This document shows, one piece after another, positions 45,471 through 55,139 of a stretch of DNA of 64,000 bases. The stretch covers positions 124,001-188,000 of the forward strand of contig NZ_JAAGOB010000003.1 in NCBI RefSeq assembly GCF_010550695.1, written 5' to 3'. The notes under the pieces are model-generated. The model was given only the letters and a program-made list of their open reading frames with translations. It had not been told where the DNA came from and did not search any database. Made by a program: the position numbers and the translations under genes. This DNA is from Phytoactinopolyspora alkaliphila (lineage in GTDB: Bacteria; Actinomycetota; Actinomycetes; Jiangellales; Jiangellaceae). Each line of letters opens with the position of its first letter. The stretch's first letter is position 1.

Positions 45471-48400
45471 ATGACCCCACCGTCCAAAGCCGGACGGCTT
45501 GACGCGAGTGGGGTGAACGGGTTGACCAGCAGACGCAGTACACATGCGCTGATGACCGCGGCCCTGGCTGGTGTGGCGCTGCTTATCGCGCCCGTAGCCG
45601 GTGCCTACACCACAGAACAGGCGACATCATCGATCGCCGTGCCCGGGGCATCGGTCCCGGTCGACAGTGAACAGCTCACCATCGCGCCGGGCATGGACCT
45701 GGCCACCTTCGCCAGCCTCGAGGCCGACGGCTGGAGCTCTGGATCAGTCCTGACGGTCGACGTGGACGCGGACGTGACGTTCGACTACCAGTACTCGGGG
45801 ACGGTCACGGAGCTGGAAACCGTACGGTCCGGAGCGGAGCGCACCGGCGCCACGGCCGCCGTCAACGGTGACTTCTTCGACATCAACAACTCCAACGCGC
45901 CCATCGGGGCCGGCGTCAGCCGCGACGAAGGACTGGTCAGCTCACCGCTCCCGGGCCGCCACCAGACCGTCGCCGTTACCGAGAGCGGCGCCCTCCAGCT
46001 CGCACAGGTCTTCCTTGAAGGTCAGGTGGTCGTCGACGACGGCCCTGAACTGGAGCTGGCCGGAGTCAATACCCACAGCATTCCCGCGGGAGGCATCGGC
46101 CTGTTCACCCCCGTCTGGGGCGCGTACACGCGCTCGGCGGCACTCGGCAACGCGTCCACGACAGCCGAGGTCACCGTCGTCGACGGTGTGGTGACAGAGG
46201 TCGGTACCGAGGTCGGCGGCGGTTCGATCGACGACGACACACTCGTCCTGGTCGGCCGGGATGCGGGCGCGGAGGCGCTGCTGGCACTCGAGCCGGGCAC
46301 GGAGGTCGACGTCACCTACGCCCCGCGCTCCGACATCGGCGAGATCGTCGCGGCTGTGGGGGGCAATCAGGTACTGGTGCGCGACGGCGCCCCGCAGACC
46401 TTCACCGACCAGGCGGTGCACCCGCGCACGGCGGTGGGCATCAGCGAAGACGGTAGCGAGGTGTTCCTCGCCGTCATCGACGGACGGCAGTCGCACGCCC
46501 GGGGGATGAGCCTCACCGAGCTCGGCGAGTTCATGCGCGGACTCGGAGCGCACAACGCGCTCAACATCGACGGCGGCGGCTCCTCGACCATGGTGGTCCG
46601 GGACCCCGGGACGCCCGACCACGAGGTGATCAACAGTCCGTCGGACATGGAAGAGCGGCGGGTGGCCAATGCCCTGGCCGTCTTCGCGGGCGGTGGCACC
46701 GGCACCCTGACCGGCTTCCGGATGCTCACCGACGCGGAAAGCGACCGGGTCTTCCCTGGGCTCACCCGCACGGTCACCGCGCTCGGTCACGATGAGGCAC
46801 ACGACCCGGTGGACACCGCGCCGTCGTGGTCCGTCGAAGGAGACTCGGCGCAGGTGGAGGGCGACGGCACCTCGGCCACCGTCACCGCGACCGAGCCCGG
46901 CTCGGTGACCGTCGTGGCTTACGACGACGAGACCCGAGGCGAGCTCGACATCACCGTCCTCGGCGAACTCGCCCGGCTCACCCCCAACGCCAGGCTGGTT
47001 CCGCTGGCCGACGCGGAGTCGACCGGCCGGATCGAACTCACCGGATACGATGCCGAGGGCTTCCGGGCCCCGGTCGAGCCGGTGGACGTCACCGTCTCCG
47101 GCGGCGACGGGGTGGTCGAGCTCGTCCCCGACGCCTCCGGCTTCACCGTGCGTCCGCTCACCGGAGACGGTTCGGCCCTGCTCACACTGGCGGCCGGCAA
47201 CACCGAAGCGCAGGTAGCGGTGACCGTCGGGCTGGTCGAGGAGCTCGTCGCCGACTTCGCGGACGCGAGCGACTGGACCATCAGCTTCGCGCGTGCCACC
47301 GGAAGCATCGAGCCCACCGAAGGCCCGGACGGCCGCTCCGGCGTCCGGCTGGCCTACGACTTCACCGGCCCGAACACCCGGGCCGCCTACGCCGCGCCGC
47401 CGGAGCAGTTCGAGCTTCCGGGACAGCCACAGGCGGTCAACGCGTGGGTCCGCGGCGACGGCAACGGCACCTGGATCCGGATGCGCCTCTACGACGCGCA
47501 GGGCACCCTGATCACGCTCAACGGCGGCTACACCACGTTCACCGGCTGGCAGCAGCTCAGCTTCCCGGTGCCCGAGGGAACCGAGTACCCGTTGACGTTC
47601 AGGGACATCTACTCCGTCGAGGCCAACGGGTCGTCGAACTACAACGGCGAGACCTCGTTCAGCGACATCAGCGTCGAGGTGGCGCCGGAGGTGGAGCTGC
47701 CGGTGCGAGAGACCTTCCGAGACCCGGTGGTACTGGTCAATGGGACCAACGACGACGCCGCTCACCGCATCGCGGTGATGAACGACTCCCAGTTCGTCGG
47801 GCGTAACCCGGACAGCGACATCGTTCAGGCCGCACGCCGGACCCTGCGGGAGATGAAGGCGGCCGGCCCGGACGCGCTCATCATCAACGGTGACTTCGTC
47901 GACGAGGCCGCCCCGGAGGACTTCGCTCTGGCCCGGAAGATCATCGACGAGGAGCTGGGCGACGCGGACTTCCCCTGGTATTACGTGCCCGGCAACCACG
48001 AGGTCCAAGGTGGCCCGATCGAGAACTTCATCGCCGAGTTCGGAGACACCCAGCATGTCTTCGACGTGGGGAGTACTCGAGTGGTGACCCTGAACACGGC
48101 CTACGGCACGCTGCGCGCGGGCGGCCGTGAGTTCGACCAGATCATGGTGCTGCGCGAGGCTCTGGACGAGGCCGCGTCCGACCCGTCGGTGACCGGCGTC
48201 GTCGTCGCCGGACACCACCCGCCGAACGACCCGCTGCCCACCGCCAACAGCCAGCTCGCCGACCGCCGGGAGGCAGCGATGGTGGAGAAGTGGCTGGCGG
48301 ACTTCCGGGCCGAGTCCGGCAAGGGCGCCGCGTACATCGCCGGCCACGCCGGAGTGTTCCACGCCTCGTCGGTGGACGGCGTCCCGTACGTCGTCGTCGG

Positions 48401-48821
48401 GAACTCCGGCAAGGGCCCAGCGAGCACGCCCGACAACGGCGGGTTCACCGGCTGGACCATGCTCGGTGTCGAGCCCGGCCGGGCGGGCGGGTCCGGCTGG
48501 CTGAGCGCGGAGATCCTGCCCCGGGTGGACGAGCTCACGCTGGACGCGCCCGCCCGGGTGGTGGCCGGTTCCACGGCGTCCGTCGAGGCCTCGGTCCGGC
48601 AGGACGAGGTCCGTACGGTGCCGGTCGCGTGGCCGGTCAGCGCCGAGTGGTCCGGACAAGGCGTTCACGTCGGCGCCCCGGGCGACGCGGACCGCAAGGC
48701 CGTGCTCGCCGTCGACCCGGCGACCGGCGTCGTCACCGGCTTGCGGCCCGGCGTCGCGTTCCTGACGGTGACGGTGAACGGCGAGTCGGAGACGGCCCGG
48801 GTGCTGGTGGCGCCGCGTTAG
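45471..48821 (+). CDS. Secreted phosphodiester glycosidase (NAGPA-like) with metallophosphatase-like and Ig-like domains
   Basis: 1116 aa. Signal peptide at about residues 20-45 (ALMTAALAGVALLIAPVAGA). Residues about 60-415 form a NAGPA domain, marked by AAVNGDFFD and ALNIDGGGSSTMVV, which uncovers mannose-6-phosphate-type sugars. Beta-sandwich linkers, including a carbohydrate-binding-like part, follow (about 420-740). A calcineurin-like domain (about 760-1010) has INGDFVDE, VPGNHEVQG and AGHHPPND, but the first ligand motif reads NDSQ instead of DxH and the last GHAG instead of GHxH. C-terminal Big2-like domain. Start uncertain; a TTG at LTSRRS would give a better-sized signal. Confidence 0.85.
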   Translation: MTPPSKAGRLDASGVNGLTSRRSTHALMTAALAGVALLIAPVAGAYTTEQATSSIAVPGASVPVDSEQLTIAPGMDLATFASLEADGWSSGSVLTVDVDADVTFDYQYSGTVTELETVRSGAERTGATAAVNGDFFDINNSNAPIGAGVSRDEGLVSSPLPGRHQTVAVTESGALQLAQVFLEGQVVVDDGPELELAGVNTHSIPAGGIGLFTPVWGAYTRSAALGNASTTAEVTVVDGVVTEVGTEVGGGSIDDDTLVLVGRDAGAEALLALEPGTEVDVTYAPRSDIGEIVAAVGGNQVLVRDGAPQTFTDQAVHPRTAVGISEDGSEVFLAVIDGRQSHARGMSLTELGEFMRGLGAHNALNIDGGGSSTMVVRDPGTPDHEVINSPSDMEERRVANALAVFAGGGTGTLTGFRMLTDAESDRVFPGLTRTVTALGHDEAHDPVDTAPSWSVEGDSAQVEGDGTSATVTATEPGSVTVVAYDDETRGELDITVLGELARLTPNARLVPLADAESTGRIELTGYDAEGFRAPVEPVDVTVSGGDGVVELVPDASGFTVRPLTGDGSALLTLAAGNTEAQVAVTVGLVEELVADFADASDWTISFARATGSIEPTEGPDGRSGVRLAYDFTGPNTRAAYAAPPEQFELPGQPQAVNAWVRGDGNGTWIRMRLYDAQGTLITLNGGYTTFTGWQQLSFPVPEGTEYPLTFRDIYSVEANGSSNYNGETSFSDISVEVAPEVELPVRETFRDPVVLVNGTNDDAAHRIAVMNDSQFVGRNPDSDIVQAARRTLREMKAAGPDALIINGDFVDEAAPEDFALARKIIDEELGDADFPWYYVPGNHEVQGGPIENFIAEFGDTQHVFDVGSTRVVTLNTAYGTLRAGGREFDQIMVLREALDEAASDPSVTGVVVAGHHPPNDPLPTANSQLADRREAAMVEKWLADFRAESGKGAAYIAGHAGVFHASSVDGVPYVVVGNSGKGPASTPDNGGFTGWTMLGVEPGRAGGSGWLSAEILPRVDELTLDAPARVVAGSTASVEASVRQDEVRTVPVAWPVSAEWSGQGVHVGAPGDADRKAVLAVDPATGVVTGLRPGVAFLTVTVNGESETARVLVAPR

Positions 48822-48842
48822 GGCACACGTCCCGGTTCTGAA

Positions 48843-48894
48843 GATCGTCAGCGCGTGGGGCATTCGGTGCGGCGTGCCCGACGCGCTGACGGTC
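48843..48894 (+). terminator. Strong hairpin after the glycosidase gene
   Basis: 19-bp arms with two mismatches (GATCGTCAGCGCGTGGGGC and counterpart), 14-nt loop, 22 bp after the stop. Confidence 0.7.
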
Positions 48895-48939
48895 CCCGCG
48901 CGCGGCTCCATTCGTGATGACGAGCCCTGGCCGGTGTGG

Positions 48940-48955
48940 TGTGAAGCTGGTCACG
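48940..48955. promoter_or_regulatory. CRP/GlxR-like site before sucC
   Basis: TGTGA-AGCTGG-TCACG, one mismatch to consensus. A TAGTCT -10 at 49006-49011 puts the site about 70 bp before the probable transcript start, a usual class I activator position. Confidence 0.6.
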
Positions 48956-49117
48956 GTGACGCAGCTCCGGGCCAGGGCGAATACCAGCTGTGCTCGGCGC
49001 GCCGATAGTCTGCCCTTGGCCAGATTGGCACTGTGAGTAGTCGCGTGGCCTTGTGAACGAGTTCGCGTGACCTCGAGTGACTCAACGCAACCGCGACACG
49101 ACAAGGACGTAGCCCGC

Positions 49118-50305
49118 GTGGATCTGATGGAATACCAGGCGAAGGATCTCTTCGCCAAGCACGGCGTCCCGGTGCTCCCGGGATCAGTCGCCGAGACGAG
49201 TGAACAGGCGCGCCGCACCGCTGAGGAGATCGGCGGCCAGGTTGTGGTCAAGGCCCAGGTCAAGACTGGTGGCCGTGGGAAGGCCGGTGGCGTCAAGCTG
49301 GCCGAGAACCCGGCCGAGTCCGAGGAGAAGGCCGAGGCGATCCTCGGTATGGACATCAAGGGGCACACCGTGCACCGGGTCCTGGTCACCCAGGCCAGCG
49401 ACATCGCCGAGGAGTACTACGTCTCCTACCTGCTCGACCGCGCCAACCGCACGTTCCTGGCGATGGCCAGCGTCGAGGGTGGCGTCGAGATCGAGCAGCT
49501 CGCGGTCGAGCGCCCGGAGGCGCTGGCCAAGATCCCGGTGGACCCGCTGGCCGGTGTCGACGCGGCCAAGGCCGCCGAGATCGCCGATGCCGCCGGGTTC
49601 GGGGCCGACGTCCGCGACCAGGTGATCGACGTCCTGCAGACGCTGTGGACCGTGTTCACCTCCGAGGACGCCACGCTGGTGGAAGTCAACCCGCTGGTGA
49701 AGACGCCGGACGGCAAGATCGTCGCCCTGGATGGCAAGGTCAGTCTTGATGAGAACGCGGAGTTCCGGCAGGAGGATCACGCCGCCTTCGAGGACAAGGC
49801 CGCCGCGGACCCGCTCGAAGCCCGGGCCAAGGAGAAGAACCTCAACTACGTCAAGCTCGACGGCGAGGTCGGCATCATCGGCAACGGCGCGGGCCTGGTC
49901 ATGTCGACGCTGGACGTTGTCGCCTACGCCGGTGAAGACTTCGGCGGTGTGAAGCCGGCCAACTTCCTGGACATCGGCGGCGGCGCGTCGGCCGAGGTGA
50001 TGGCCAACGGCCTGGAGATCATCCTCTCCGACCCTGCGGTGAAGAGCGTCTTCGTCAACGTCTTCGGTGGTATCACGGCGTGCGACGCCGTGGCCAACGG
50101 GATCGTGCACGCCTTCGACCTGCTGGAGAAGCGCGGCGACGACGTCAGCAAGCCACTGGTGGTCCGCCTCGACGGCAACAACGCCGACGAAGGACGGCGG
50201 ATCCTCTCGGAGTTCGCGGCCTCGGCGGCCGACGGAGTCATCGAGCAGGTCGACACCATGGACGGTGCCGCGCGCCGCGCGGCTGAGCTCGCGGCCGCGA
50301 AGTAA
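49118..50305 (+). CDS. sucC: Succinyl-CoA synthetase, beta subunit
   Basis: 395 aa. [12 protein letters not shown] start, ATP-grasp [38 protein letters not shown] and [10 protein letters not shown]. Makes ATP or GTP from succinyl-CoA in the TCA cycle. GTG 49118 has AAGGA 10 bp upstream. sucD follows after 14 bp. Confidence 0.97.
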   Translation: MDLMEYQAKDLFAKHGVPVLPGSVAETSEQARRTAEEIGGQVVVKAQVKTGGRGKAGGVKLAENPAESEEKAEAILGMDIKGHTVHRVLVTQASDIAEEYYVSYLLDRANRTFLAMASVEGGVEIEQLAVERPEALAKIPVDPLAGVDAAKAAEIADAAGFGADVRDQVIDVLQTLWTVFTSEDATLVEVNPLVKTPDGKIVALDGKVSLDENAEFRQEDHAAFEDKAAADPLEARAKEKNLNYVKLDGEVGIIGNGAGLVMSTLDVVAYAGEDFGGVKPANFLDIGGGASAEVMANGLEIILSDPAVKSVFVNVFGGITACDAVANGIVHAFDLLEKRGDDVSKPLVVRLDGNNADEGRRILSEFAASAADGVIEQVDTMDGAARRAAELAAAK

Positions 50306-50319
50306 GGGACGACGACACC

Positions 50320-51219
50320 ATGGCCATTTTCCTCAATGAGAACAGCAAGATCATTGTCCAGGGCATCACCGGCGCGGAGGGCACCAAGCACACACAGCGG
50401 ATGCTGAAGTCCGGCGCCAACGTCGTCGGAGGCGTGAACGCCCGCAAGGCGGGCCAGGAGCTCGACTTCACCGAGTTCAAGCGTGACGCCGTGCTCACCG
50501 TCTACGGCACCGTCGCGGAGGCGATGGAAAAGACCGGCGCGAACGTGTCGGTCGTCTTCGTGCCCCCGAAGTTCACCAAGGACGCCGTCATCGAGGCGGT
50601 CGACGCCGGCATCGAACTGCTGGTCGTGATCACCGAGGGGATTCCGGTCCACGACACGGCGGAGTTCTGGGCCTACGCCCAGAGCAACGGCAACAAAACG
50701 CGCATCGTGGGGCCGAACTGCCCCGGAGTCATCAGCCCCGGCAAGTCGAACGCAGGCATCATCCCCGCCGACATCACCGCGGCCGGGCCCATCGGGCTGG
50801 TGAGCAAGTCCGGCACGCTCACGTACCAGATGATGTACGAGCTGCGCGACATCGGCTTCTCCACGTGTGTGGGCATCGGCGGTGACCCCGTGATCGGTAC
50901 TACGCACATCGACGCGCTCGAGGCGTTCGAGGCCGACCCGGACACCAAGGCGATCGTCATGATCGGCGAGATCGGCGGCGACGCCGAGGAACGGGCCGCG
51001 GCCTACATCAAGGAGAACGTGACCAAGCCGGTGGTCGGCTACATCGCGGGCTTCACCGCTCCGGAGGGCAAGACCATGGGCCACGCCGGCGCCATCGTGT
51101 CCGGCTCGTCGGGCACGGCGGCTGCCAAGGCGGAGGCGCTGGAGGCGGCCGGGGTCAAGGTCGGCAAGACCCCGTCGGCCACGGCACAGCTCATGCGCGA
51201 GGTCATCCAGGGCATCTGA
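50320..51219 (+). CDS. sucD: Succinyl-CoA synthetase, alpha subunit
   Basis: 299 aa. [18 protein letters not shown] (CoA site), [16 protein letters not shown], and the phospho-His in [15 protein letters not shown]. Forms the enzyme with SucC. Followed by a repeat-rich region. Confidence 0.97.
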   Translation: MAIFLNENSKIIVQGITGAEGTKHTQRMLKSGANVVGGVNARKAGQELDFTEFKRDAVLTVYGTVAEAMEKTGANVSVVFVPPKFTKDAVIEAVDAGIELLVVITEGIPVHDTAEFWAYAQSNGNKTRIVGPNCPGVISPGKSNAGIIPADITAAGPIGLVSKSGTLTYQMMYELRDIGFSTCVGIGGDPVIGTTHIDALEAFEADPDTKAIVMIGEIGGDAEERAAAYIKENVTKPVVGYIAGFTAPEGKTMGHAGAIVSGSSGTAAAKAEALEAAGVKVGKTPSATAQLMREVIQGI

Positions 51220-51229
51220 CGCTCTCCAC

Positions 51230-51455
51230 CCGGAGTTGGTCACCTGATCGTCGATTTGTCGTCTGATCCCCCCACGACGTGGGTGCTAAAGATCAGGTGA
51301 CGAACTCCGGCCGGACACGGCGGCAACGTCATCTGATCGTTCACCGTCCACATACTGAGAAGCGATCAGACGGCACACCAGTCCCGAAGCGGGCTGGAGC
51401 GTCGTCTGATCGCCCCGGCGCGGACGATCAGGCGACAAATCGACGATCAGGTGAC
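51230..51455. repeat. GATCAGGTGAC-type repeat cluster B
   Basis: Eight copies of GATCAGRYGAC-like units in both orientations, with a ninth in the adjacent gene at 51482. The outer arms (51239-51268 and 51426-51455) are a 30-bp inverted repeat with one mismatch. A second one (51230-51249 and 51291-51310) has 20 bp with one mismatch, so alternative stems exist. The right arm is identical to 43909-43938. Confidence 0.8.
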
Positions 51456-51469
51456 AATCCGCGCTTGCG

Positions 51470-51841
51470 TCAGAGGCGCGCCACCTGATCGAGTGGGAAC
51501 GGTGGCCGTGCGAGCGGCCGGACCGCGAGTGCCAGCAACATCAACGCGTTGTCATCGCCAGCGATCCGGTTGCTGCTCAGCTCGTCGCACCTGAGACAGC
51601 GGTGAACCACCAGCCACTCGCCGTCGCGGCGTGTGGTGATGGCGATCGGTTCCATCCGCGCTCCACAGGACGCGGCCCGGTCACCGGGCTTGACGTCGAC
51701 ATGCATGCTCCATAAGCAGGTGGGGCAGTGGTTGCGGTGCGCGGTGCCGGGTGCGTCGGCGGAGACGTCGAGCCGGCAGTTCAGACAGCGGAAACTCTGT
51801 GGACGACGCCGGTGGCGTACGCCCGTGGTGGTTTTGGACAC
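51470..51841 (-). CDS. RNHCP domain protein
   Basis: 123 aa. FRCLNCRLDV, HRNHCPTCLWSMHVD (the RNHCP signature), PGDRAASCGARMEPI and VVHRCLRCDEL form a protein with three Cys pairs, likely zinc-binding. Function unknown, possibly nucleic acid-linked. GTG 51841 has AAGGAG closely upstream; GTG 51862 is possible. Last residues DQVARL overlap a repeat unit. Confidence 0.88.
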   Translation of the reverse strand: MSKTTTGVRHRRRPQSFRCLNCRLDVSADAPGTAHRNHCPTCLWSMHVDVKPGDRAASCGARMEPIAITTRRDGEWLVVHRCLRCDELSSNRIAGDDNALMLLALAVRPLARPPFPLDQVARL

Positions 51842-51991
51842 GGGGCTCCTTGATGGGTGCACGACGGCTGGATGGTCGCGCGCTCCGCATTCATGAACTC
51901 ACCGTCCCGTGTCAGTGCCGGGCTCCTGGACGTCGCCGCGGTGTGTCTATCCAACGCCGCCCGCCGCGCTCGCCGCAACTGGATTTCCGCG

Positions 51992-52152
51992 TACGACGAC
52001 GTCCTGACGCCTTGCCGTCGTCCTGACCCCTTCCAGTCGTGCCAAACCCCGGTGATGAGCCGGTTGGCGCGACAAATGAGCGCCAGGACGACGGGAAGGC
52101 GCCAGGACGACGGGAAGGCGCCAGGACGCCCGCAAGGCGTCAGGACGAGCCC
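51992..52152. repeat. 19-bp tandem/inverted repeats
   Basis: Unit GCGYCAGGACGACGGSAAG: four tandem direct units at 52080-52152 (the last partial and inside a coding end), two inverted units at 51992-52029, separated by 50 bp. First two direct units are identical. The 277-bp gap 51863-52139 has no supported gene. Confidence 0.8.
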
Positions 52153-53582
52153 TGATGGTCCCGCAGGTGGTCGGCGGCGCGGACCAGAAGCTCGGTCAGC
52201 TGCTCCGGCGTGAGGTCGCGATCCTCGAACTCGCTGAATCCGGTGGAGACCACCGACATCTCGCTGCCCTGGACCACCGCGCCGTACACGAAGACCGTGT
52301 TGAACTCGTCGTTCTCCGAGCGCCACGTGGTGAGCGAGTAGTCGTCGCCGTCGACCGAGCCGGTGTTGGTGACCTCGTCGCCCTCCTGTTCGAACTCGTC
52401 GGCGGCGCTCACGAGGTCGTCGTAGTGCGCGCGGGCCGCGGCGTCGTCGGGGAACCGGGCGATCGACTGGTGCAGCAGCGGCCCATCGGCCGGCTCCTCC
52501 GGCACGTAGGCCCGGGTGAGCAGCGACGACGCGCCGGCGGCGACCGGGTCGACCACCAGGTTGTGCAGCGGCCATCCGGACGGCCCGTCCTCGGTCGGGT
52601 CCAGCGGCTCGTCACCTTCGACCACGGTGTCGTACCCCGGAATGCTCGCGATGTCCTCGACGGTAAGCCAGCCGGCGAGATCGCCGACTGGTTCCTGGTC
52701 GAGCCGACGCTTGGACACCTCACCGACGCATTCCGTGCCGAACGCGTCACACAGCCGCTGCGCGGCCAGCTCCGACCGTTCCTCGGCCATGTTCATGTTG
52801 TCGTCCTGGCCCGGGCCACCGTCGATCACCATCGTGATGTGGTTGCCCGTGCGCACGAGCCGGACAGCGACCAGGTGAGCGTTGGCGAAGTCGATCGGCT
52901 CGTCCAACCGGGACCAGTAATGGGCCATCCACGCCTCGTCGCCCAAGCCGTCAACGGCCCACACCTGGCTGAACTGGGTGTGCGGCTCGTCGCTGTCCCC
53001 GGCTTCTTCCTCGAACTCCCGGATGCAGGACTCCATGTCGGCACGGAGCTGGGAGAACCGGCCCACAGGGTCGCCGGTCTCCTCGATGAACTGCAGGAAA
53101 TAGCCGTCGTCGCTGTTCGAGAAGTACTTGTACGCGGCGCCGTCGGGTACGGCGGGCGCGCAGTCGAACGGTACTTCCCTGGCGTCGCCCTCCACCCACT
53201 CGGGGAACTCGTCACCGGCCTCCAGCTCGGGTGTGATGTCCTCGGTGGTCAGGAACGCGGACTCCGGAACCGTGGAACCGTCCGGGGGCGGCGTGGCGTC
53301 GTCGGTCTGGTCCGGGTCCGCGGTCTCGTCGGGGCTCGGTACCGTGGTGGGCGTCTCGGTTCCGGCAGGCTCCGGCGCGGAGAACAGGCTGTCCTGCGTC
53401 ACGCCGATGAACCCGGCCACAATCACTGCCACTCCGGCCAGGGCCACACCCGTGATCTGGTTGCGGGTGCGCTGGGCCGCTCGTCGCCTGGCCGCCGCCG
53501 GTCCGTCCAGCCGGACACCGGAGAGGTCGGTGTTCAGGGAGTCGAGACGGTTCCGCAGCCGGTCGTCGAAGTTGTCACTCAC
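52140..53582 (-). CDS. Single-pass membrane protein co-transcribed with ECF sigma factor
   Basis: 480 aa. Cytosolic N-terminus (about 40 aa, GPAAARRRAAQRTRNQ just before the membrane), TM helix (ITGVALAGVAVIVAGFIGV), Pro/Thr/Asp-rich linker, then a large acidic extracellular part of about 390 aa that seems to hold two similar halves with Tyr/Trp. No HC2 zinc anti-sigma domain. GTG 53582 overlaps the sigma stop region, with GGGAGG 8 bp upstream. Topology and linkage suggest a sensor or anti-sigma-like role. Related to 54261-55139. Confidence 0.75.
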   Translation of the reverse strand: MSDNFDDRLRNRLDSLNTDLSGVRLDGPAAARRRAAQRTRNQITGVALAGVAVIVAGFIGVTQDSLFSAPEPAGTETPTTVPSPDETADPDQTDDATPPPDGSTVPESAFLTTEDITPELEAGDEFPEWVEGDAREVPFDCAPAVPDGAAYKYFSNSDDGYFLQFIEETGDPVGRFSQLRADMESCIREFEEEAGDSDEPHTQFSQVWAVDGLGDEAWMAHYWSRLDEPIDFANAHLVAVRLVRTGNHITMVIDGGPGQDDNMNMAEERSELAAQRLCDAFGTECVGEVSKRRLDQEPVGDLAGWLTVEDIASIPGYDTVVEGDEPLDPTEDGPSGWPLHNLVVDPVAAGASSLLTRAYVPEEPADGPLLHQSIARFPDDAAARAHYDDLVSAADEFEQEGDEVTNTGSVDGDDYSLTTWRSENDEFNTVFVYGAVVQGSEMSVVSTGFSEFEDRDLTPEQLTELLVRAADHLRDHQGSS

Positions 53583-54084
53583 GGCCGTCACCTCCCGTCG
53601 TCAGGCTCGTATCGTCTTTGAGCAGTTCCGCGAGCGCCGATCTGCCGCGAGACAGCCGGGCCTTGATGGTCCCGGTTGGTGCTCCGGTCTCCCGGGCGAC
53701 GTCCTCCACGCTCATGCCCACCAGATGGTGCAGGACGATGGCGCGGCGTTGCGCCTCCGGAATCTTGCGCAACGCCGTGACCAGTGCCACGTGATCGGGG
53801 CTGGGCGGCGCGGTGTCCTCCGGTGTCCCGAGGCGGGTCATCGCGGTGACCGCGTTCTTGGCCTTGCGCCACCGGCTGGCGGCGATCCGCCAGGCGACCG
53901 TACGTACCCATGCTTCAGGGCTGTCCGCCTGGCTGACCGTCTTCCACCGCTGCCATGCCCGGGCGAAGGCCTCCTGCGTGCACTCCTGTGCGTCGGCCAG
54001 GTTCCCGGTCATCGCGTACATCTGGTGGAGGACGCGGCGGTTCGACGCGTTGTAGAACGCGTCGAAGTCCGCGGCAGCATCCAT
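53575..54084 (-). CDS. ECF sigma factor, SigE-family type
   Basis: 169 aa. Region 2: FYNASNRRVLHQMYAMTGNLADAQECTQEAFARAWQRW; region 4: LRKIPEAQRRAIVLHHLVGMSVEDVARETGAPTGTIKARLSRGR. No C-terminal extension. ATG 54084 follows GAGGA; a TTG at 54150 would give 191 aa, but the TTGACA there may be a promoter. Upstream GCAACC at about 54170 could be an ECF -35. Expressed with the membrane protein gene downstream. Confidence 0.88.
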   Translation of the reverse strand: MDAAADFDAFYNASNRRVLHQMYAMTGNLADAQECTQEAFARAWQRWKTVSQADSPEAWVRTVAWRIAASRWRKAKNAVTAMTRLGTPEDTAPPSPDHVALVTALRKIPEAQRRAIVLHHLVGMSVEDVARETGAPTGTIKARLSRGRSALAELLKDDTSLTTGGDGRE

Positions 54085-54260
54085 CTCGTCCTCGCTCGCT
54101 GTGTGTGGCTCGTAGACCGCTCCTGCTCGGGTGCGACCTTCAGTTGTCAAGACTCTCGACCGGCGTCCCTGGTTGCATCTTGTTCGGCTGCTTCGTCATG
54201 AGATCGGAATGCGGCGGGCGGCGGGGCGGTCAACGACGCTGCCGCACGCCCGGGCTCCCC

Positions 54261-55139
54261 TCAGCCGAACGTCCGGCCGAGCGCCCGGTCGAGCGCGTGC
54301 GCGAGAGTCCGTGCGGCGTAGGCGTCCCATGCGCCGTGGGTCGGGTCGTCCATGGCGCCGAAGACGACAACGACGACGACGTTCTCCGCGCGCGCCATCG
54401 CCACCGCGCTGAACGACGACGAGGAACCCGGATTGCTGGGGCCCGGCTCGTCGTCGATCGTCCAGACCAGCCCTTCTTCGCCGCCGTCGACGTCCAGGGA
54501 TGCGGGGTCGCGGACTTCTTTGATGCGCTCCGGTTCGGCGTCGCGGCACGTCTCGGGCGCGATCGTGTGATCGGTGATGATCCGCTCGGCCTGCCCGGTG
54601 TCCGGCATCCGCAGGACGAACTGGACCAGACTGCTCTCCAACTCGTGGGTCCAGCTGGCGGCGAGGAACGGGTCCGCGCCCACATGCAGCAGGTCGTCGA
54701 GACAGCGATAGGCGAGCCACTCGGCGTCCGGCGGCGCGTCACTGGTCATGGTGAAGCCGCCGTAGTCGCCCACCGGGTTGACGTCCTCGTTGGTGAGGAG
54801 CGGGTCCGGGGCCAGTTCGAGCACGGAAGCGGACGGAACTCGCGACGCCTCGGCCGGCGGTGCGTATCCGTGCCCGCCCGGCCCGGGACTGGTGGACGCG
54901 GTCGTGCCGGCCTGCGCCCCGAGCTGGCGGTCGTCGGCGGGAAGTAGCGGTGGGAGCAGCCCGAACACGCCCACAGCCGCGACGATGCTGCCTGCCAGAA
55001 CCGTCCCGGTGATCTGGTTGCGGGTCCGTTGCGTGCCCCGTCTGCGCGCGGCACGGGGGCCAGGCAGGCAGGCCGGCGGGAACTCGGAGCCCAGGGTTGC
55101 GAACCGGTGGCGTAGATGTTCGTCGAAACTGTCGTCCAT
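54261..55139 (-). CDS. Membrane protein paralogous to the sigma-linked protein
   Basis: 292 aa. Same N-terminal module as 52140-53582: (M)xDxFDxxLRxR, GPRAARRRGTQRTRNQITGTVLAG, then TM. The outer domain is shorter, with a DDEPGPSNPGSSSSFSAV stretch and two Cys. Function unknown. An ECF-like promoter (GGAAC-N17-CGTC) is upstream, so it may be a target of the neighbouring sigma factor. Confidence 0.75.
   Translation of the reverse strand: MDDSFDEHLRHRFATLGSEFPPACLPGPRAARRRGTQRTRNQITGTVLAGSIVAAVGVFGLLPPLLPADDRQLGAQAGTTASTSPGPGGHGYAPPAEASRVPSASVLELAPDPLLTNEDVNPVGDYGGFTMTSDAPPDAEWLAYRCLDDLLHVGADPFLAASWTHELESSLVQFVLRMPDTGQAERIITDHTIAPETCRDAEPERIKEVRDPASLDVDGGEEGLVWTIDDEPGPSNPGSSSSFSAVAMARAENVVVVVVFGAMDDPTHGAWDAYAARTLAHALDRALGRTFG

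Noticed and set aside
45942-48911. 989-aa open frame on the minus strand opposite the glycosidase gene
   Set aside because: It is the antisense shadow of a GC-rich gene. The product is Arg/His/Gly/Val-rich without motifs, while the plus frame has clear domains.
51992-52152. CRISPR array
   Set aside because: The units are contiguous 19-mers without unique spacers, with inverted copies and no cas genes nearby.
51857-52213. 118-aa plus-strand frame across the 19-bp repeats
   Set aside because: The repeats explain the open frame; no ribosome binding site or family resemblance.
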